Below are positions 10,838-22,009 of a stretch of DNA of 64,000 nt, in pieces. The notes beneath the pieces are model-generated. The model was not told where the DNA came from, ran no database searches, and was given only the letters and a program-made list of their open reading frames with translations. The translations under genes and the position numbers were made by a program. The DNA is taken from the NCBI RefSeq assembly GCF_901000735.1, contig NC_081541.1, positions 22,442,172-22,506,171 of the forward strand, given 5' to 3'. How positions within the stretch are numbered: position 1 is the first letter of the stretch; the number at the start of each line of letters is the position of its first letter. This stretch comes from Corylus avellana (taxonomy: Eukaryota; Streptophyta; Magnoliopsida; Fagales; Betulaceae).

Positions 10838-12003
10838 GAGTAATACTATAAGTCTTTGAAAATTCTAAATACGACTCCAAACGACACCAATAAGGGGGTT
10901 GAATAGGTGTATGCAAATAATACGCAAAATTAAAAATTAAACAATCATACAACCAAAATATGTAGAACAATAGATCACAGAGACACAAATATTTTGGTTA
11001 CGAAGAGGAAACCATTTAGAGAACTCTCTAAAATGTAAAACCTCTCAGGGGCAACCAAACCCAGGAAATCAATCAACTATAAAAGAATAAGGATTACAAG
11101 AAGTTCACACTTACAAAACCTTTGTAATTGACATTTCCTTGCATAAGACAAGCGACCCACTTGACTTCTACCGCAGTAGCCCTTTCCAGAACATCTGGCA
11201 CAATCCTTCTACTTAATCTCCTTTACCGGAACTCCGGTAGACTTCGGTTGTATATGATTTGTGATAAAGACACAACCTTTAACTCTAAGAGAGACTAACC
11301 CTAACACTCAATATCTTAAACGCTCTCTTAGCACATGGAATTCTTATGTGGAATTCCTTACAATTTCGTGCATAACAGCTCTCTATATATAGACTACAAA
11401 AAAACCTAGTACTAGTTGAAATGTGAAGAAAAACTATATCTAGTTGGAATAGGATTCATCCAAATTTTCTTCCTTATCTTGCAAGACGATTTTGGCATAG
11501 CTAACTTTCGAATTTAGAAAATCTTATTTCACCAAGATTTGTATAATTTTGTGTTAGCTTTCCAATGCCGCTAGTTTCACCTCAATCCGATTCTTGAGCC
11601 GAAAGTTATGATCCGAATACTGATACATGTGCAGGATACGAAATTTAATCAAATCCTATTTTAACTCTAATTAAAGAATTCCGATTTGATTAAACTTAAC
11701 CATATCATATAGGTCTTCTATTATGATTGGTTAAGCTTAACCACATTTTCTAGGTCTTCTCTTGACACAACACCTCGTATATGCACTGCTGACGGGATTG
11801 CAGATGAATGTATTTTGTCACTAAATTTGGCAATTCAAAACCCAACAGTCTTCTTAGAGTCATCCTAAATATGATGTGGTTTTTAAAATTACCGTTGAAT
11901 TTGATATGTGATTTATTAGCTTATGATCTATTAGTAATTTTAAAAGCCACATCACATTTACGATGACTCAAAGAAAACTCTAAAAAAACTTATAGTATTA
12001 CTC
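10838..12003. mobile_element. Hairpin MITE (about 170 bp) split by a solo LTR
   Basis: The left end GAGTAATACTATAAGTCTT (10838-10856) and the right end ACTTATAGTATTACTC are inverted repeats. With the LTR at 10857-11847 and one copy of its target duplication removed, the two halves form a hairpin with long arms that contain ATGATGTGG...TTTTAAAATTACC and its inverse. It is non-coding. AT-rich flanks hide the target duplication. Confidence 0.75.
10857..11847 (-). mobile_element. Solo LTR, probably Copia-type, TSD GTCTT
   Basis: The plus strand begins TGAAAATTC and ends CCCAACA, so on the minus strand it starts TGTTGGG. The 5 bp GTCTT is found on both sides (10852-10856 and 11848-11852). No internal region is present, so it is a solo LTR left by recombination. 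A TATA-like stretch lies near 11383. The minus orientation is inferred from the TGTTGGG start common in plant Copia LTRs. Confidence 0.8.
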
Positions 12004-12406
12004 ATTTAAAAGAGTCGAATTTCATGTCCCAAAAAAAAAAATCGTTGTCGAAACTTAATTTCATCCATGTTCCACAAAAGTCAACAAATGATTAGGTTTC
12101 GTCGTGGGGTTAAAAAATAAAATCGAATATGTGCTAATTAAGGGCTAAATTTAATATTTTGCTAAAAGGTCAAAAAGAGAGGCATCCACACGTGCGTAAC
12201 CAATTTGTCTTTGTCCCTTGGAAAGTTGGGAATGACTTGTGTCGGTGCAGGCTTGCCAAATGCTTATGACTTAGCATCGAAGTGTTGACACGTGTGTAAC
12301 CAAATGCTTATGACTTACTATTCAACTTGGAAAGTTGCAAGGGAAAAATACTTTTTTTTTACGGGTCGTCCTATACATCATTTTTCAGTCTTTTTAAGTC
12401 TTTTTG

Positions 12407-12438
<32 letters not shown>

Positions 12439-13232
12439 TATTTTTTAAAATGTGCGATTTGAAAATGTAATTTTTAAAAACATAGATAAACCTTTAAAAT
12501 TGTGCGTTTTTAAAAAGGAACCTCATTACCTACGATCACACTTTTTTAAAAATTGCGATTCTAAACAATTTATTTTTTGTGATTTAGATTAAAATCGTAC
12601 TTTTTGTATATGGAATCGAGATCTCCAACATGCCTTTAGGTTTAGAGTGCTTTTACAGTAAAACCCTGGAGCACCGCACCGAGAGCAAAAAAAAAAATAA
12701 ATAAATAAATAAAAGCATTCAATTTGGGTTAATTAGGTACTCATGACTTGACCTATTTATGCAATCTAAAGTTAGTAAATTACCATTAAAATAAAATAAA
12801 ATAAGCTTAGAAATAGGTAGCAAAATTGTGTAATTGAAAATAGCCTGCGAGCAAGCAGTGGTATTTGCGATACAGAACCTAAGCCCCACCGATTCATGGA
12901 CCGTAGTTGGGCCCATTGACCCAACGCTTACACACTCTAACCAGGCCTTTGACAGTTCACACTTCACATAAATTTAGAATTCACAGTTCACACTTCACAT
13001 AAATTTAGAATTGAGAATGCTCATCCATCTTGATGAAGATGAGATCATGGTGTAATGGATTGCATTAAGGCCCCATTTGTTTCAGCATAAAATGATTTTC
13101 AGAAAATATTTTTTGTCTTTTTTAAATGAAAATATTTTTCATTTGACCAAAAATTTTTCTTGAATTAATTTTCTGTGTTTTCTTTAAGAGTTAAATTTAA
13201 CTATTGGTTTAATTAACCACAGATCCTTTATA
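12004..13232. other. Non-coding AT-rich segment with small repeats
   Basis: No gene is seen. It contains an (AT)n microsatellite at 12407-12434, a (TAAA)n run near 12695-12713, an 18 bp motif CCAAATGCTTATGACTTA repeated near 12255 and 12300, and a 31 bp tandem duplication at 12952-13013. Near 13071, GGCCCCATTTGTTTC looks like one end of a common plant MITE, but I could not find its partner end. Confidence 0.5.
12952..13013 (+). repeat. 31 bp tandem duplication
   Basis: Two consecutive copies of a 31 bp unit start with ACAGTTCACACTTCACATAA at 12952 and 12983. They differ only at the last base, so the duplication is recent. Confidence 0.85.
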
Positions 13233-14509
13233 TGTTGCGAGATTAAAGTTGTTATAAAATTTTTACCAAGAGTACATTAATGTATATAATTGAACACAAT
13301 TCTAGTCCAAGAGCCTAAGTTAATGGGATAAGGTTCACTTAAGTATATTAAGCACTCTTTTCTTTTATATTTTCTCAATGTAGGACACAACATTCACAAC
13401 AATCTCTCACTCACTTGTAAGAGCATTCCTAGCAGCCTCACCAAATTTTACTCATCAAAATAACCAAAAATACACTTTTGGTTATTTTGACAACTCACAT
13501 TTTTAGATCACTCATAGTAGCCTCACTACTTAACAATCTACTTTCACTATTTAATTTAAATATTATTTTTCAATGATTTGTTTATTCTTTCTCTAACTTT
13601 TATATTTTTGAATGTTTATATTTTCCTAATGGTCTATTTTAAGAATATTTGTCTTATTTTAATGGTAATATTTTTAAAAATTTGTAATATTTCTCTTATT
13701 TTCTTAGTTTTAATTTCTATTGGAAGAAGATAATGTTTTCATGATTGATTTTGGATTGTTACACGTCGGCTTATTAATTTCCACTCCCATATCAATTCTG
13801 GGAATTTAAAAAAAAAAAAAATTAAAAAAAAAACAGGGATTTTTCGTCTGGAGAGGGAGAGAGAGAATATATATACTTTGATTTCATTGAAGAGGGGAGA
13901 GAGGTTGTAGAGAAAAGGGAAAGAAAAAAAAAAAAAAAAGAGAGAGAAATGAAAAGCGAAAAGGGAGAGAGAAAATATATTTGTTTAATGAATAGGTGAG
14001 TGAATAGTAAATTTTAAGTTTGGTGAGTATTGCTCCTCACCAAATTTTTTTGTTATAATGGTGAGGCTGAAAAGTATACATTTAAGCCATTTTGGTTAAA
14101 TTGGTGAGCCATTTTAGTTAAATTGGTGAGCCAATTTAACGAAAAAGTGGATTTGAAGAGGCTGCTATGAGTGCTCTGAGTCTTTTCATATTGACCCAAC
14201 TCTCCTTCGCTTGTGAGTCTTTTTACATTTCTAAGAGTCTCATGTCAAGAGTTGCGGATGGAGAAAACTCTAAACCTGATGCGTCTAAACACTTGTCCCA
14301 AGAAGGGAACCATGGCTCTGATAGCATTTGTTGGGAGATTAAAGCGGTTATAGAGTTTTTACCAATAGTACATTAATATACATAATTGAACACAACCCTA
14401 GCCCTAAAGCCTAAGCTAATGGGCTAAAGTCCACTTCAGTATATTAAGCACTCTTTTCTTTTATATTTTCTCAATGTGTGACACAATACTCACAAGTGTA
14501 CTCACAACA
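13233..14509 (-). mobile_element. TRIM-type element, LTRs 13233-13401 and 14329-14509
   Basis: Two direct repeats of about 170-180 bp start TGTTG(G/C)GAGATTAAAG and end CACAACA. On the minus strand the right copy is followed by GCTATCAGAGCC (14312-14327), a form of the initiator-methionine tRNA primer site TGGTATCAGAGCC used by Copia elements, and a purine stretch GTGAGTGAGAGAT precedes the left copy. Hence the right LTR is the 5' LTR. The short internal region has no protein and holds a MITE. The flanks (TTATA and ATTCT) do not match, so recombination with another copy or loss of flank is likely. Confidence 0.7.
13421..14176. mobile_element. MITE inside the TRIM
   Basis: GAGCATTCCTAGCAGCCTC at the left and GAGGCTGCTATGAGTGCTC at the right are inverted repeats with a few mismatches. 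The interior includes CACCAAATTT and its inverse, purine (GA)n runs and A tracts, and no protein. TRIM internal sequence resumes at both sides. A target duplication could not be fixed. Confidence 0.65.
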
Positions 14510-14557
14510 ATTCTATGTCGTTGAATTTTTCGATTCCTATCTTTGTTATTCTACTGC
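14510..14557 (-). pseudogene. Fragment of Copia gag start (left tandem copy)
   Basis: About 47 bp match the minus-strand gag start of the Copia element at 19460-19530 (region encoding IGIKKFNG). The matching remainder, including an ATG at 16050-16048, lies on the other side of the LTR-2 at 14558-16042. It adjoins the TRIM on its left, and further gag sequence is missing. It shows that a second Copia copy once lay left of 16085. Confidence 0.7.
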
Positions 14558-16042
14558 CATTGTGCTAAATACTACCTAAATTAATAGATAATATTTAGTA
14601 CGTTTTAACTCGCAAGTGCAAAAGATCAAAACAATAGTATAGTGCAACAAGTACGAGATCGTTCCCATGAGGATTGTGATTTTATTTAGAATTAATTAAA
14701 AATATCAACTTGTCATTGAATTGATATTGTTAAAAAGAAATAAAAAGATAATAAAGATAAATGAAAAGCTAAAGGTAGGGTTTTGATATCCACCACTAAC
14801 CATAGTTAGATAATATAACAATATGCCTATGCTTTGATCATGTTATATCTATCTAATGTTTGTCAACCTAAGGGCCTGTGTGTATATTTCTTAAGCTATA
14901 CATTTCCCTAAGCAACGAGTTAGGCATGAGTGTATACTCTAACTCTTTTATTTTTTAAATGATTTAGCATAGGTATATACTAAGTTGTTCTTTAGGAAAG
15001 CATATATTCTGTGGAAATCGACAAACACATGAGACCTAGGGCATGGGTGTATACTCTTGGTTCCCCATGTTGATTAACCCAAGAATCCGGCGTAGATTAC
15101 TTTTGTTACTTCTATTAAACCCAGGACTCGTTCATCCAAATTGATTTAACTAACTAATCCATACCACATGCATATAATGGCCAGTCACATACATATGAGG
15201 AATTCATGAAAACATGAATTAATCAATTTAAATATCACAACATGATCATCACAAAGGTGCCAATATTAAAATATTAAATAAGCATAATTAGGGCTTCAAT
15301 CTAGCCCTCCTAAAGAGTTAGTTACACATAATTAAAATAAAAGACAAAAGAAAAGATAAAGAAAGAACCAAAAACCGCTCCTAGAAGTAACCTCCAATTC
15401 CTCTCCCCAAAGTTGTCTCCTTCCAATTGTCCATTGAATTGTGAGGCTTAGAGGTCTATTTATAGGGCTTAAGAGAGTCCTAAAAGCCCTAGTAATCCTA
15501 GGAATTTCGGAGATTTAAGTCCAAGTCCAATTAGGATAAAGAAAACCTAAGTCCAAATCGGAATAGGATTCGCCCAGAATTACATTCCTATCTTGCGGGG
15601 CGATTTTGGCATTGCGGCGCTCTGAATTAAAAAAAATGCTATTTCACAATGATTTGTAGAATTTTGAGTTAGCTTTCCAATGCCACTTGAATTATCTCAA
15701 TCTGATATTTTAGCTGAAAGTTATGGTCAAAATACCGAGATATGTGCAGAATCCAATTTTGAATCCAATCCGATTTTGACTCTAATTTGAGAAATTCCGA
15801 ATTAATCCTTTTCTTTATTTGATTAAACTTAACCATGATTGGTTAAGCTTAACCATATCTTCTAGGTCTTCCTAATTTGCCCTTTAAGCTTGGAACTTTT
15901 CCAGAAACGCTTTCTTTTCTTCCAAAAACCTATAAAACAAAAAAAAATACAAAAAGAAAGTAAAATAACATGAATTAACTAAAACTAAAGGATTAAACAT
16001 GTAAGTTAAGTGCTAAAAATATGAATATTTTGGCACTTAACA
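14558..16042 (-). mobile_element. LTR-2 solo LTR, TSD ACTGC
   Basis: The minus strand matches LTR-2 at 27897-29371 over the full length. The plus strand begins CATTGTGCTAAATACTACC (terminal TG mutated to CA) and ends TTGGCACTTAACA. ACTGC flanks both sides (14553-14557 and 16043-16047). A CTATAAATAG box on the minus strand is near 15457, and the TATACACCCATGC motif series at 14870-15055. No internal region is present. Confidence 0.85.
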
Positions 16043-16084
16043 ACTGCCATCGCTCCAACTCGAACCAAAAGGTCTGATACCAGT

Positions 16085-16818
16085 TGTTAGGAAATTAATC
16101 CTATTATCCAAGACCTATGAGATGCGAAAAATAAGAAGAATGTAGAATAACAAAGATTAGGCAATCAACACACGACACCAGTGGTTTGGATTAACAAGTT
16201 TACATCTACTGGTGGAGAAACCCAGAGAAAATCCACTATCAAAAGATGGAGTACAAGAATAGAAGGAGAAAAAATCACTCAGATCTCAAAGCCCCAATAC
16301 ACTCAAATTTCACCATCACACAAGAGAGATTATTCCCAAAATAGAATACAAAAGACAAAAGTACAAACTTTTCTTTTGCTGGAACAAATGGCAGCTGATC
16401 TCCATGTTCTTTTCTCACTCTGCAGCACCTTTTTCTTCTAATCACTTGTTTTTGGCTCTCCCAAAAACACCAAGAAGAAAAAACCACACTTGGCTTTTCT
16501 AATTCCTTTGTGCGGCACTCCCTTTATGTTTGCTACCCTTGAACACACTTTTGATATCTCTCTCTCACGTTTTGTCCCACACTAATTGAAGCTATTCAGC
16601 TTGTGGCACACACACAAAAGGCTAAACATGCCTTTAAATAGTGCTTCTAAGTCAATCAAGCCAATCCTAGTACAAGTACGTCTTCAAAACCAAATACAAG
16701 ACAAACTAGGAAAAAAAACCAAATACGAGTCAGACTTAGAGTGAGATCTCCAAAACCCACAAGGAAAAGAGAAAAGCCCGCACATGTTGATGATAGGTTG
16801 AAAGTCACAACACTAACA
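16085..16818 (-). mobile_element. Copia LTR shared by two tandem copies
   Basis: On its right it is bordered by a polypurine tract, as expected for the 3' LTR of the element at 16819-19555. On its left it is bordered by TGGTATCAGACC (minus strand, 16084 downward), which is a primer binding site, followed by gag start sequence. One LTR therefore serves as the 3' LTR of the right copy and the 5' LTR of a left copy. Confidence 0.75.
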
Positions 16819-16899
16819 ATCTCCACCTTGACTTGAAACCCATCAAGTCTAACAAAACAAATCTCCTCCAAAGGTCTCCGCCTCAGCCCTTAAGGGCAA

Positions 16900-18515
16900 T
16901 CAAACTCCATAAGTGTCACTCAGGTCCAAACGCCTCTTGAATTTGAGCATAGGACTTGGTTTAGACATAACACCATGCTTTCCTACCAGTCCTGTAGACC
17001 ATACAACTTTCTCTGATGACTTTTTCTTCAAGTAGACCCATCTATACCCTTTAGCCTTCTCTCCGTTGGGTAATTCTACCAATTCCCAAGTTTTACCTCT
17101 ACATAGTAACTCCATCTCTTTCAGCGTACCATTATGAACAGATGATGGATATCCACTACAAGTTGTTAGAGCAAAAGAAATCATATTCTCAAAGTCATAC
17201 CTTTCTGGTGCCTTTTGATCATGTTTCTCTTTGCCTCTTGCTAAAGAATAAGACTCTTCCCGGTGTTGTGAGTCTCTTGAAGATTCTATGTCATCATATT
17301 CATCGTGAGTGAACACTTTTCATCAAGCTCCACCTCCACGAATTGTTTCTCTCTCTGAACTGTACTTTCAGAAAGCTCATCTATGTTAACAAACTCAGAC
17401 TTCTTTGGTTCCTGCTCCGTAACTTCAGGTTCACTTGACTCATATTTGTACATAGCACACTCATTAAAAACCACATTCCGACTTCTAATGATCTTCGGGT
17501 TTTGATCATCCCAAAACCAATAACTAAAGGTCTCATCTCCATTTCCAATGAAGAAACACTTTCTAGATTTAGCATCTAGTTTACTCCAAGCATCAAACTC
17601 AACATGGACATATGAAGCACAACCAAAAACTTTCAGAGGTGAAAGATTTACCTCTTTTTCACTCCAGACTTCTTCTGGTAGTCTATGGCTCAGGGGAACG
17701 GAAGGCCCTCTATTTATCATATATGCAACAGTGCTCATTACATCAACCTAGAAAGTCTTTGGTAACCCAGCATGCAACATCATACTCCTAGCACGCTCAT
17801 TGAGGGTCATGTTCATGTGCTCAGCCATGCCATTATGCTGTGTTGTTTCTGGGATAGTTTTCTCCATTCTAACCCATTCACTGCTCAAAACTGTTTAAAC
17901 CCCTATCTTCGTATTCTCCTCCATTGTCTGATCTCAAACACTTGAGCTTCAAGTCCGTTTTAGTCTTAACCGTGGCCTTCCATTTCTTAAAAGTCTCAAA
18001 TACATCATATTTACTTTTCAAGAAATAAACGCATACCTTTCTGCTTGAGTCATCAATAAATGTAATGTAATACTGCCAGCCTCCAAGAGATGCCACTGGT
18101 GCGGGACCCTACAAATTTGTGTGTACTAGTTTAGCTTTCCAAGCTTAGGTGCTTTGTCAACTTTCACGAAACTCACATTCTTTTGCTTCCCTAGGATGTA
18201 GCCTTCACACAAATCAAACTTCAACTCCGGTAGTTTCCCTTTGACATAAGTACTTTCATCCCTTTCTCGCTCATGTGCCTAAGCCTTAGGTGCCATTGTT
18301 TTGAGTCAACACCCATATCTGCAATAGCAATTGTATCCTTGTTGTTCGTGGTCATAAAGAGAGTACCCAGTCTTATGACCACAAGCCAAAATCATAGCTC
18401 CCTTGCCGACCTTCCACTTTCCACCGTGGAAATGAATTGAATGCCCTTTATCATCAAGCTGTCCCACTGAAATCAGGTTCTTTTTCAACTTTGGGATATG
18501 CCTGGCCTTTTGCAA
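16900..18515 (-). pseudogene. Copia pol remnant: GAG-pre-integrase, integrase core and start of reverse transcriptase
   Basis: Read on the minus strand: 18515-18306 encodes a GAG-pre-integrase-like segment (HIPKLKKNLISVGQLDDKG). 18096-17878 holds integrase core sequence with YYITFIDDSSRK (first acidic residue) and LRSDNGGEY (second). 17738-17286 holds the end of the core and the region after it (PLKVFGCASYVHV, SRKCFFIGNG), and 17316-16900 ends in the first RT motif (TWELVELPNGEKAKGYRWVY). Stops and frame changes separate the segments, and the segment expected to hold the last catalytic Glu is not open. The RT palm, RNase H and the element's coding end are deleted. Confidence 0.8.
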
Positions 18516-18643
18516 CTTCTATACCGAGTCACTGTGGACTCTAATATGAACACTACCTAGGCCCACAACATCTAACGCTGTTCCGTTAGCCAAATACACC
18601 TTTCCAAAATCTCCATCCACATAATTTTCAAGAACTTCACGGA

Positions 18644-19530
18644 TCAGTGTGGTATGAAAAGAAGCTCTTGAGTCCAAGACCCAAGAATCAAGAGGCTCTC
18701 AACAGATAGAAGTAGGGCACCATGGACTTCTTCTGTTACCACGACATTTGCGGTGTCGTTATCAGCCTTCTTCTTTAGCTCTCTACAGTTTTTCTTGAAA
18801 TGGCCTGTCTTGCCACAGTTCCAACATTCGGGTTGTCCAAATTTGGATTTGCTTCTCCCTTTCATGGATTTTGGTTTTCCTTGACCGAAGTTTCTGTCTT
18901 CTCCTCTGCCTTGAGTCTCGAGGTTTAAAGTAGGACCAGAATAAGAGATTTCACCCACATCTCTTCTGTGAACCTCTTGAATGAAAATCAAATCCCTGAT
19001 GTCTTCATAGCTTAGTTTACTCTTCCCTGTAGAGTAACTCACAGCCGTCCTCATGGTGTCCTAGCTATTTGGCAAAGATGCCAAGATGATCAACTCGTGA
19101 ATCTCATCATCAAAATAAATTTTCATCGAGGACAATTTATTTGTGATGGTGTTGAACTCATTGAGATGTTGTGCTATCGAAGCCCCTTCCGCCATCTTTA
19201 GGTTGAACAATTTCTTCATCAGATGCACCTTGTTGTTAGTTGACAGTTTTTCATACATACATGATAAAGCTGCCATTAGACCTGCTGTGGTCTTCTCCTT
19301 TACAACGTTGTATGCAACTAATTTTGACAATGATAACTTGATAACTGCTAGGGCTTGATGGTCAAGAAGAGCCCACTCGTTATCATATATGTCGTCAGGT
19401 TGTTCTCCCAAAAGAGGTTGATAGAGGTCCTTCCCATAAAGAATATCTTCAATCTGCACCTTCCAGTACCTGAAATCTATGCCATTGAATTTTTTGATTC
19501 CTATCTTTCCTTCTTCTACTGCCCTCCCAT
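18644..19530 (-). pseudogene. Copia gag with zinc knuckle
   Basis: The segment from about 19530 to 19061 encodes a Copia gag (WKVQIEDILYGKDLYQPL; LSTNNKVHLMKKLFNLKM; EFNTITNKL). After a stop near 19060 the same gene continues at 19054-18644 with a CCHC knuckle (CWNCGKTGHFKKNC). The start ATG seen in the left tandem copy is AGG here, so translation could not begin at the usual place. The frame closes near the protease, whose LDS motif region is out of frame. Confidence 0.8.
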
Positions 19531-19555
19531 TCAATCCAAAAGCTCTAATACTAGT

Positions 19556-20302
19556 TGTTAGGAAATTAATCCTATTACCTAAGACCCGTGAGATGCAAAA
19601 AATAAGAAGAACGTGGAATAACAAAGATTAGGCAATCAACACATGACACCAAGATTTAAGTGGTTCGGCTTAACAAGCCTACATCCACTGGTGGAGACGG
19701 CCTAAAGAAAATCCATTTTCAAAAGATAGAGTACAAGAATATTAGAGAAAAAATCAATCCGATCCCAAAGCCCCAATACACCAAAATCTCACTATCACAC
19801 AAGAGAGATTATTCCCAAAATAGAATACAAGAGATAGAAGTACAAACTCTTCTTTTGCTAGAAGAGATGGCGGTTGATCTCTATTTTCTTCTCTCACTCT
19901 GCAGCACCTATTTCTTCTAATTACTTATTTTTGGCTCCCCAAAAACACCAAGAAGAAAACACCACACTTGGCTTTTCTAATTCCCTTGTGCGGCACTCCC
20001 TTGTGTTTGCTGCCCTTGCACACATTTTTGATATCTCTCTCACGTTTTGTCCCAGACTAATTGAAGCTATTCAGCTTGTGGCACACACACAAGAAGGTAA
20101 ACATGCCTTTAAATAGTGCTCCTAAGTCGATCAAGTCAATCATAGTACAAGTAGGTCTCCAAAACCAAATACAAGACAAACTAGGAAAAAAAAACCATAT
20201 ACGAGTTAGACTTAGAGTGAGATCTCCAAAAGCCATAAGGAAAAGAGAAAACCAATGGAGCCCGCACATATTGATGACAGGTTGAAAGTCACAACACTAA
20301 CA
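19556..20302 (-). mobile_element. 5' LTR of the Copia element
   Basis: It is a direct copy of 16085-16818 with similar length (747 versus 734 bp) and small indels. On the minus strand a TATA-like TTTAAATAG box occurs near 20112. The sequence after it, CTTCA (20303-20307), is the right flank. Its partner target duplication cannot be identified because of the tandem arrangement on the left. Confidence 0.85.
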
Positions 20303-21640
20303 CTTCAGGGAAAAAAGGCATTCATAAATGGGATATCAATAAATACATGCATGCTTAATCATGTGTTTTCTACAGCTACTATAAAAAACATATGTTGTTG
20401 ATGAAGTTTTTATTATATCTTATTTGCTCTTTTATTATAAGTATATTAGTATATGGTTTCTAGTGGAGAAAGAACATTCATAAGTATATTAGTATATGCT
20501 AAGTTAAATATTGATATTAAGATCTTCTCACCATCTAATTGGTGCTTGTTTTAATTTTATATTTATGAGTCTGTTGGGGAGAAAACCAATAAGAGTCCAT
20601 TATCCTTAAATCAACTCATTAGAGACTCACAAACCTCAAACTAGAAGCAAGCCCATCTTAAGTCCCTCGTTAGGATACAAGTTGTCAGCATTGAGGCAGT
20701 TTGAGACGAACCACCTTGAACAGGGTAAGGTTTCGTGCCGAATTCGAGGGGGCTTCGTCATTACTGAACCACAAGCAAGCCAAGTCACGCAAGCCAAACT
20801 ATTTCACTACACCCAACGAACGGTACAAAAGATCCATACGGGGTACCATACCTCGCTTGTACAATTCCTAACTCAATCAAAAGCAAATGTCCCATCAGGA
20901 AAAGTACTTGTCTATTCGTAACAGGCAAGCGTCCAATCAAGCCCACCTTCGTTGGAGAGAGCATGGGAACTACCTGTTATAGTACAATCGGTGGGCTCGC
21001 CCCTGCAAAGGCCATGCTGGGTCAATCCCTATGGCCAACCTGTCACCATCCCGATGATGAGTGATGGGCCCAGATGAGAACATACTTTGGCAGCCCATTG
21101 ACCCTTTTCTTGTAGGCATGTATAAAATGGGGCTAATTCAGCCGAGGGAAGAGAGGCTTGATGTATGAGCAAACTTGAGAAAGAACATTCAATAAAAGAG
21201 ATGAAATAGAGTTCAAGTCTGAGTCCCATTGTCATTCTCTAATTAGCATTTATCATCTTTTAGCTTGTGTGTTAGTGAAAAATTATTGGTGGCAGGAAGC
21301 TGTGTGAATAGAGTCTATGATTGATATTTGTGGACTTGATATCAGTATTTTTTTTTTCTTTCTTTAATTATTTCACCATTAGTGAGAAGTGATAGCTATT
21401 TAGAAGGGTTTCTGAACAATCACAACATTAGGGTGATTGATCACCTAAGGTTTGATAGTGATCGATCACTTAGGCCAAAAAAAAAATGTCACAAGTGTTA
21501 TTTCATGCTCATTTCTCATACTTTTCATGCCAAACTTTCTTTTTTTGTAAATCCATTGGTCTTAATTAAGAATTTCTAAACCCTAGTTTAGGTCGGGGTA
21601 TTACAATTTGAGCTTGATTCTTTCCTTGTAAATATAGGGT
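20303..21640. other. Non-coding segment; possible old LTR at about 20571-21250
   Basis: No gene is seen. Between 20571 and 21250 the sequence begins TGTTGGGGAGAAAACC, is less AT-rich than its surroundings, and contains AATAAAAGAGATGAAATAGAG near 21190, resembling the R/U5 part of a plant LTR. I could not find a second copy, a target duplication or a clear CA end, so this is only a suggestion. Confidence 0.3.
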
Positions 21641-21699
21641 GTCAATTTGTGTTCACGTGTCGGGTTCGGGTTCGAGACATAGGTATAAGACTATAAAAG

Positions 21700-22009
21700 T
21701 CAACCATGATCCGGTCCATTTAATTAAATGGGTTAGATCCTTCAACCCAAACCTGCCAATTTCGTGTTGGATTCACAGATCATGTCAAAAATTGATAGTC
21801 CTAATTATAGACGTGGTTAAATGTGATCTGGATTATAAGTCTATGTGTGGTGAATAATAATTAGTAGGAGTAGAACAATTTGTAGCATTTATGGGTCTAA
21901 CCCATTTAATTAAATAGGTTAGACCCTTCAACCCTAACCTACCAATTACGTGTTGGATTCAGTGATCATGTCAAAAATTGACAACCCTGCTATAGATGTG
22001 GTTAAATGT
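21700..22009 (+). repeat. Direct duplication of a roughly 120 bp repeat
   Basis: Segments 21712-21827 and about 21896-22009 share CCATTTAATTAAAT, GTTAGA(T/C)CCTTCAACCC, CGTGTTGGATTCA, GATCATGTCAAAAATTGA and GTGGTTAAATGT with about 85 percent identity. The second copy is cut off exactly at 22010 by the CACTA-type terminus. The first copy continues with GATCTGG, showing what stood there before. Confidence 0.8.

Larger units (their letters stand above)
16085..20302 (-). mobile_element. Defective Copia retrotransposon, minus strand
   Basis: LTRs lie at 16085-16818 (3') and 19556-20302 (5'), both starting TGTTAGGAAATTAATCC and ending CACTAACA on the plus strand. The primer site beside the 5' LTR reads CTAGTATTAGAGC on the minus strand (Met-tRNA type), and the purine tract AGGTGGAGAT (about 16819-16828 on the minus strand) borders the 3' LTR. 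The internal region of 2.7 kb carries gag, zinc knuckle, protease and integrase pieces and only the start of reverse transcriptase, so most of the RT-RNase H part is missing. Confidence 0.85.

Noticed and set aside
14167..14376. 69-codon frame beginning MSALSLFILTQ
   Set aside because: It spans the end of a MITE and the internal part and LTR of a TRIM, so it is accidental.
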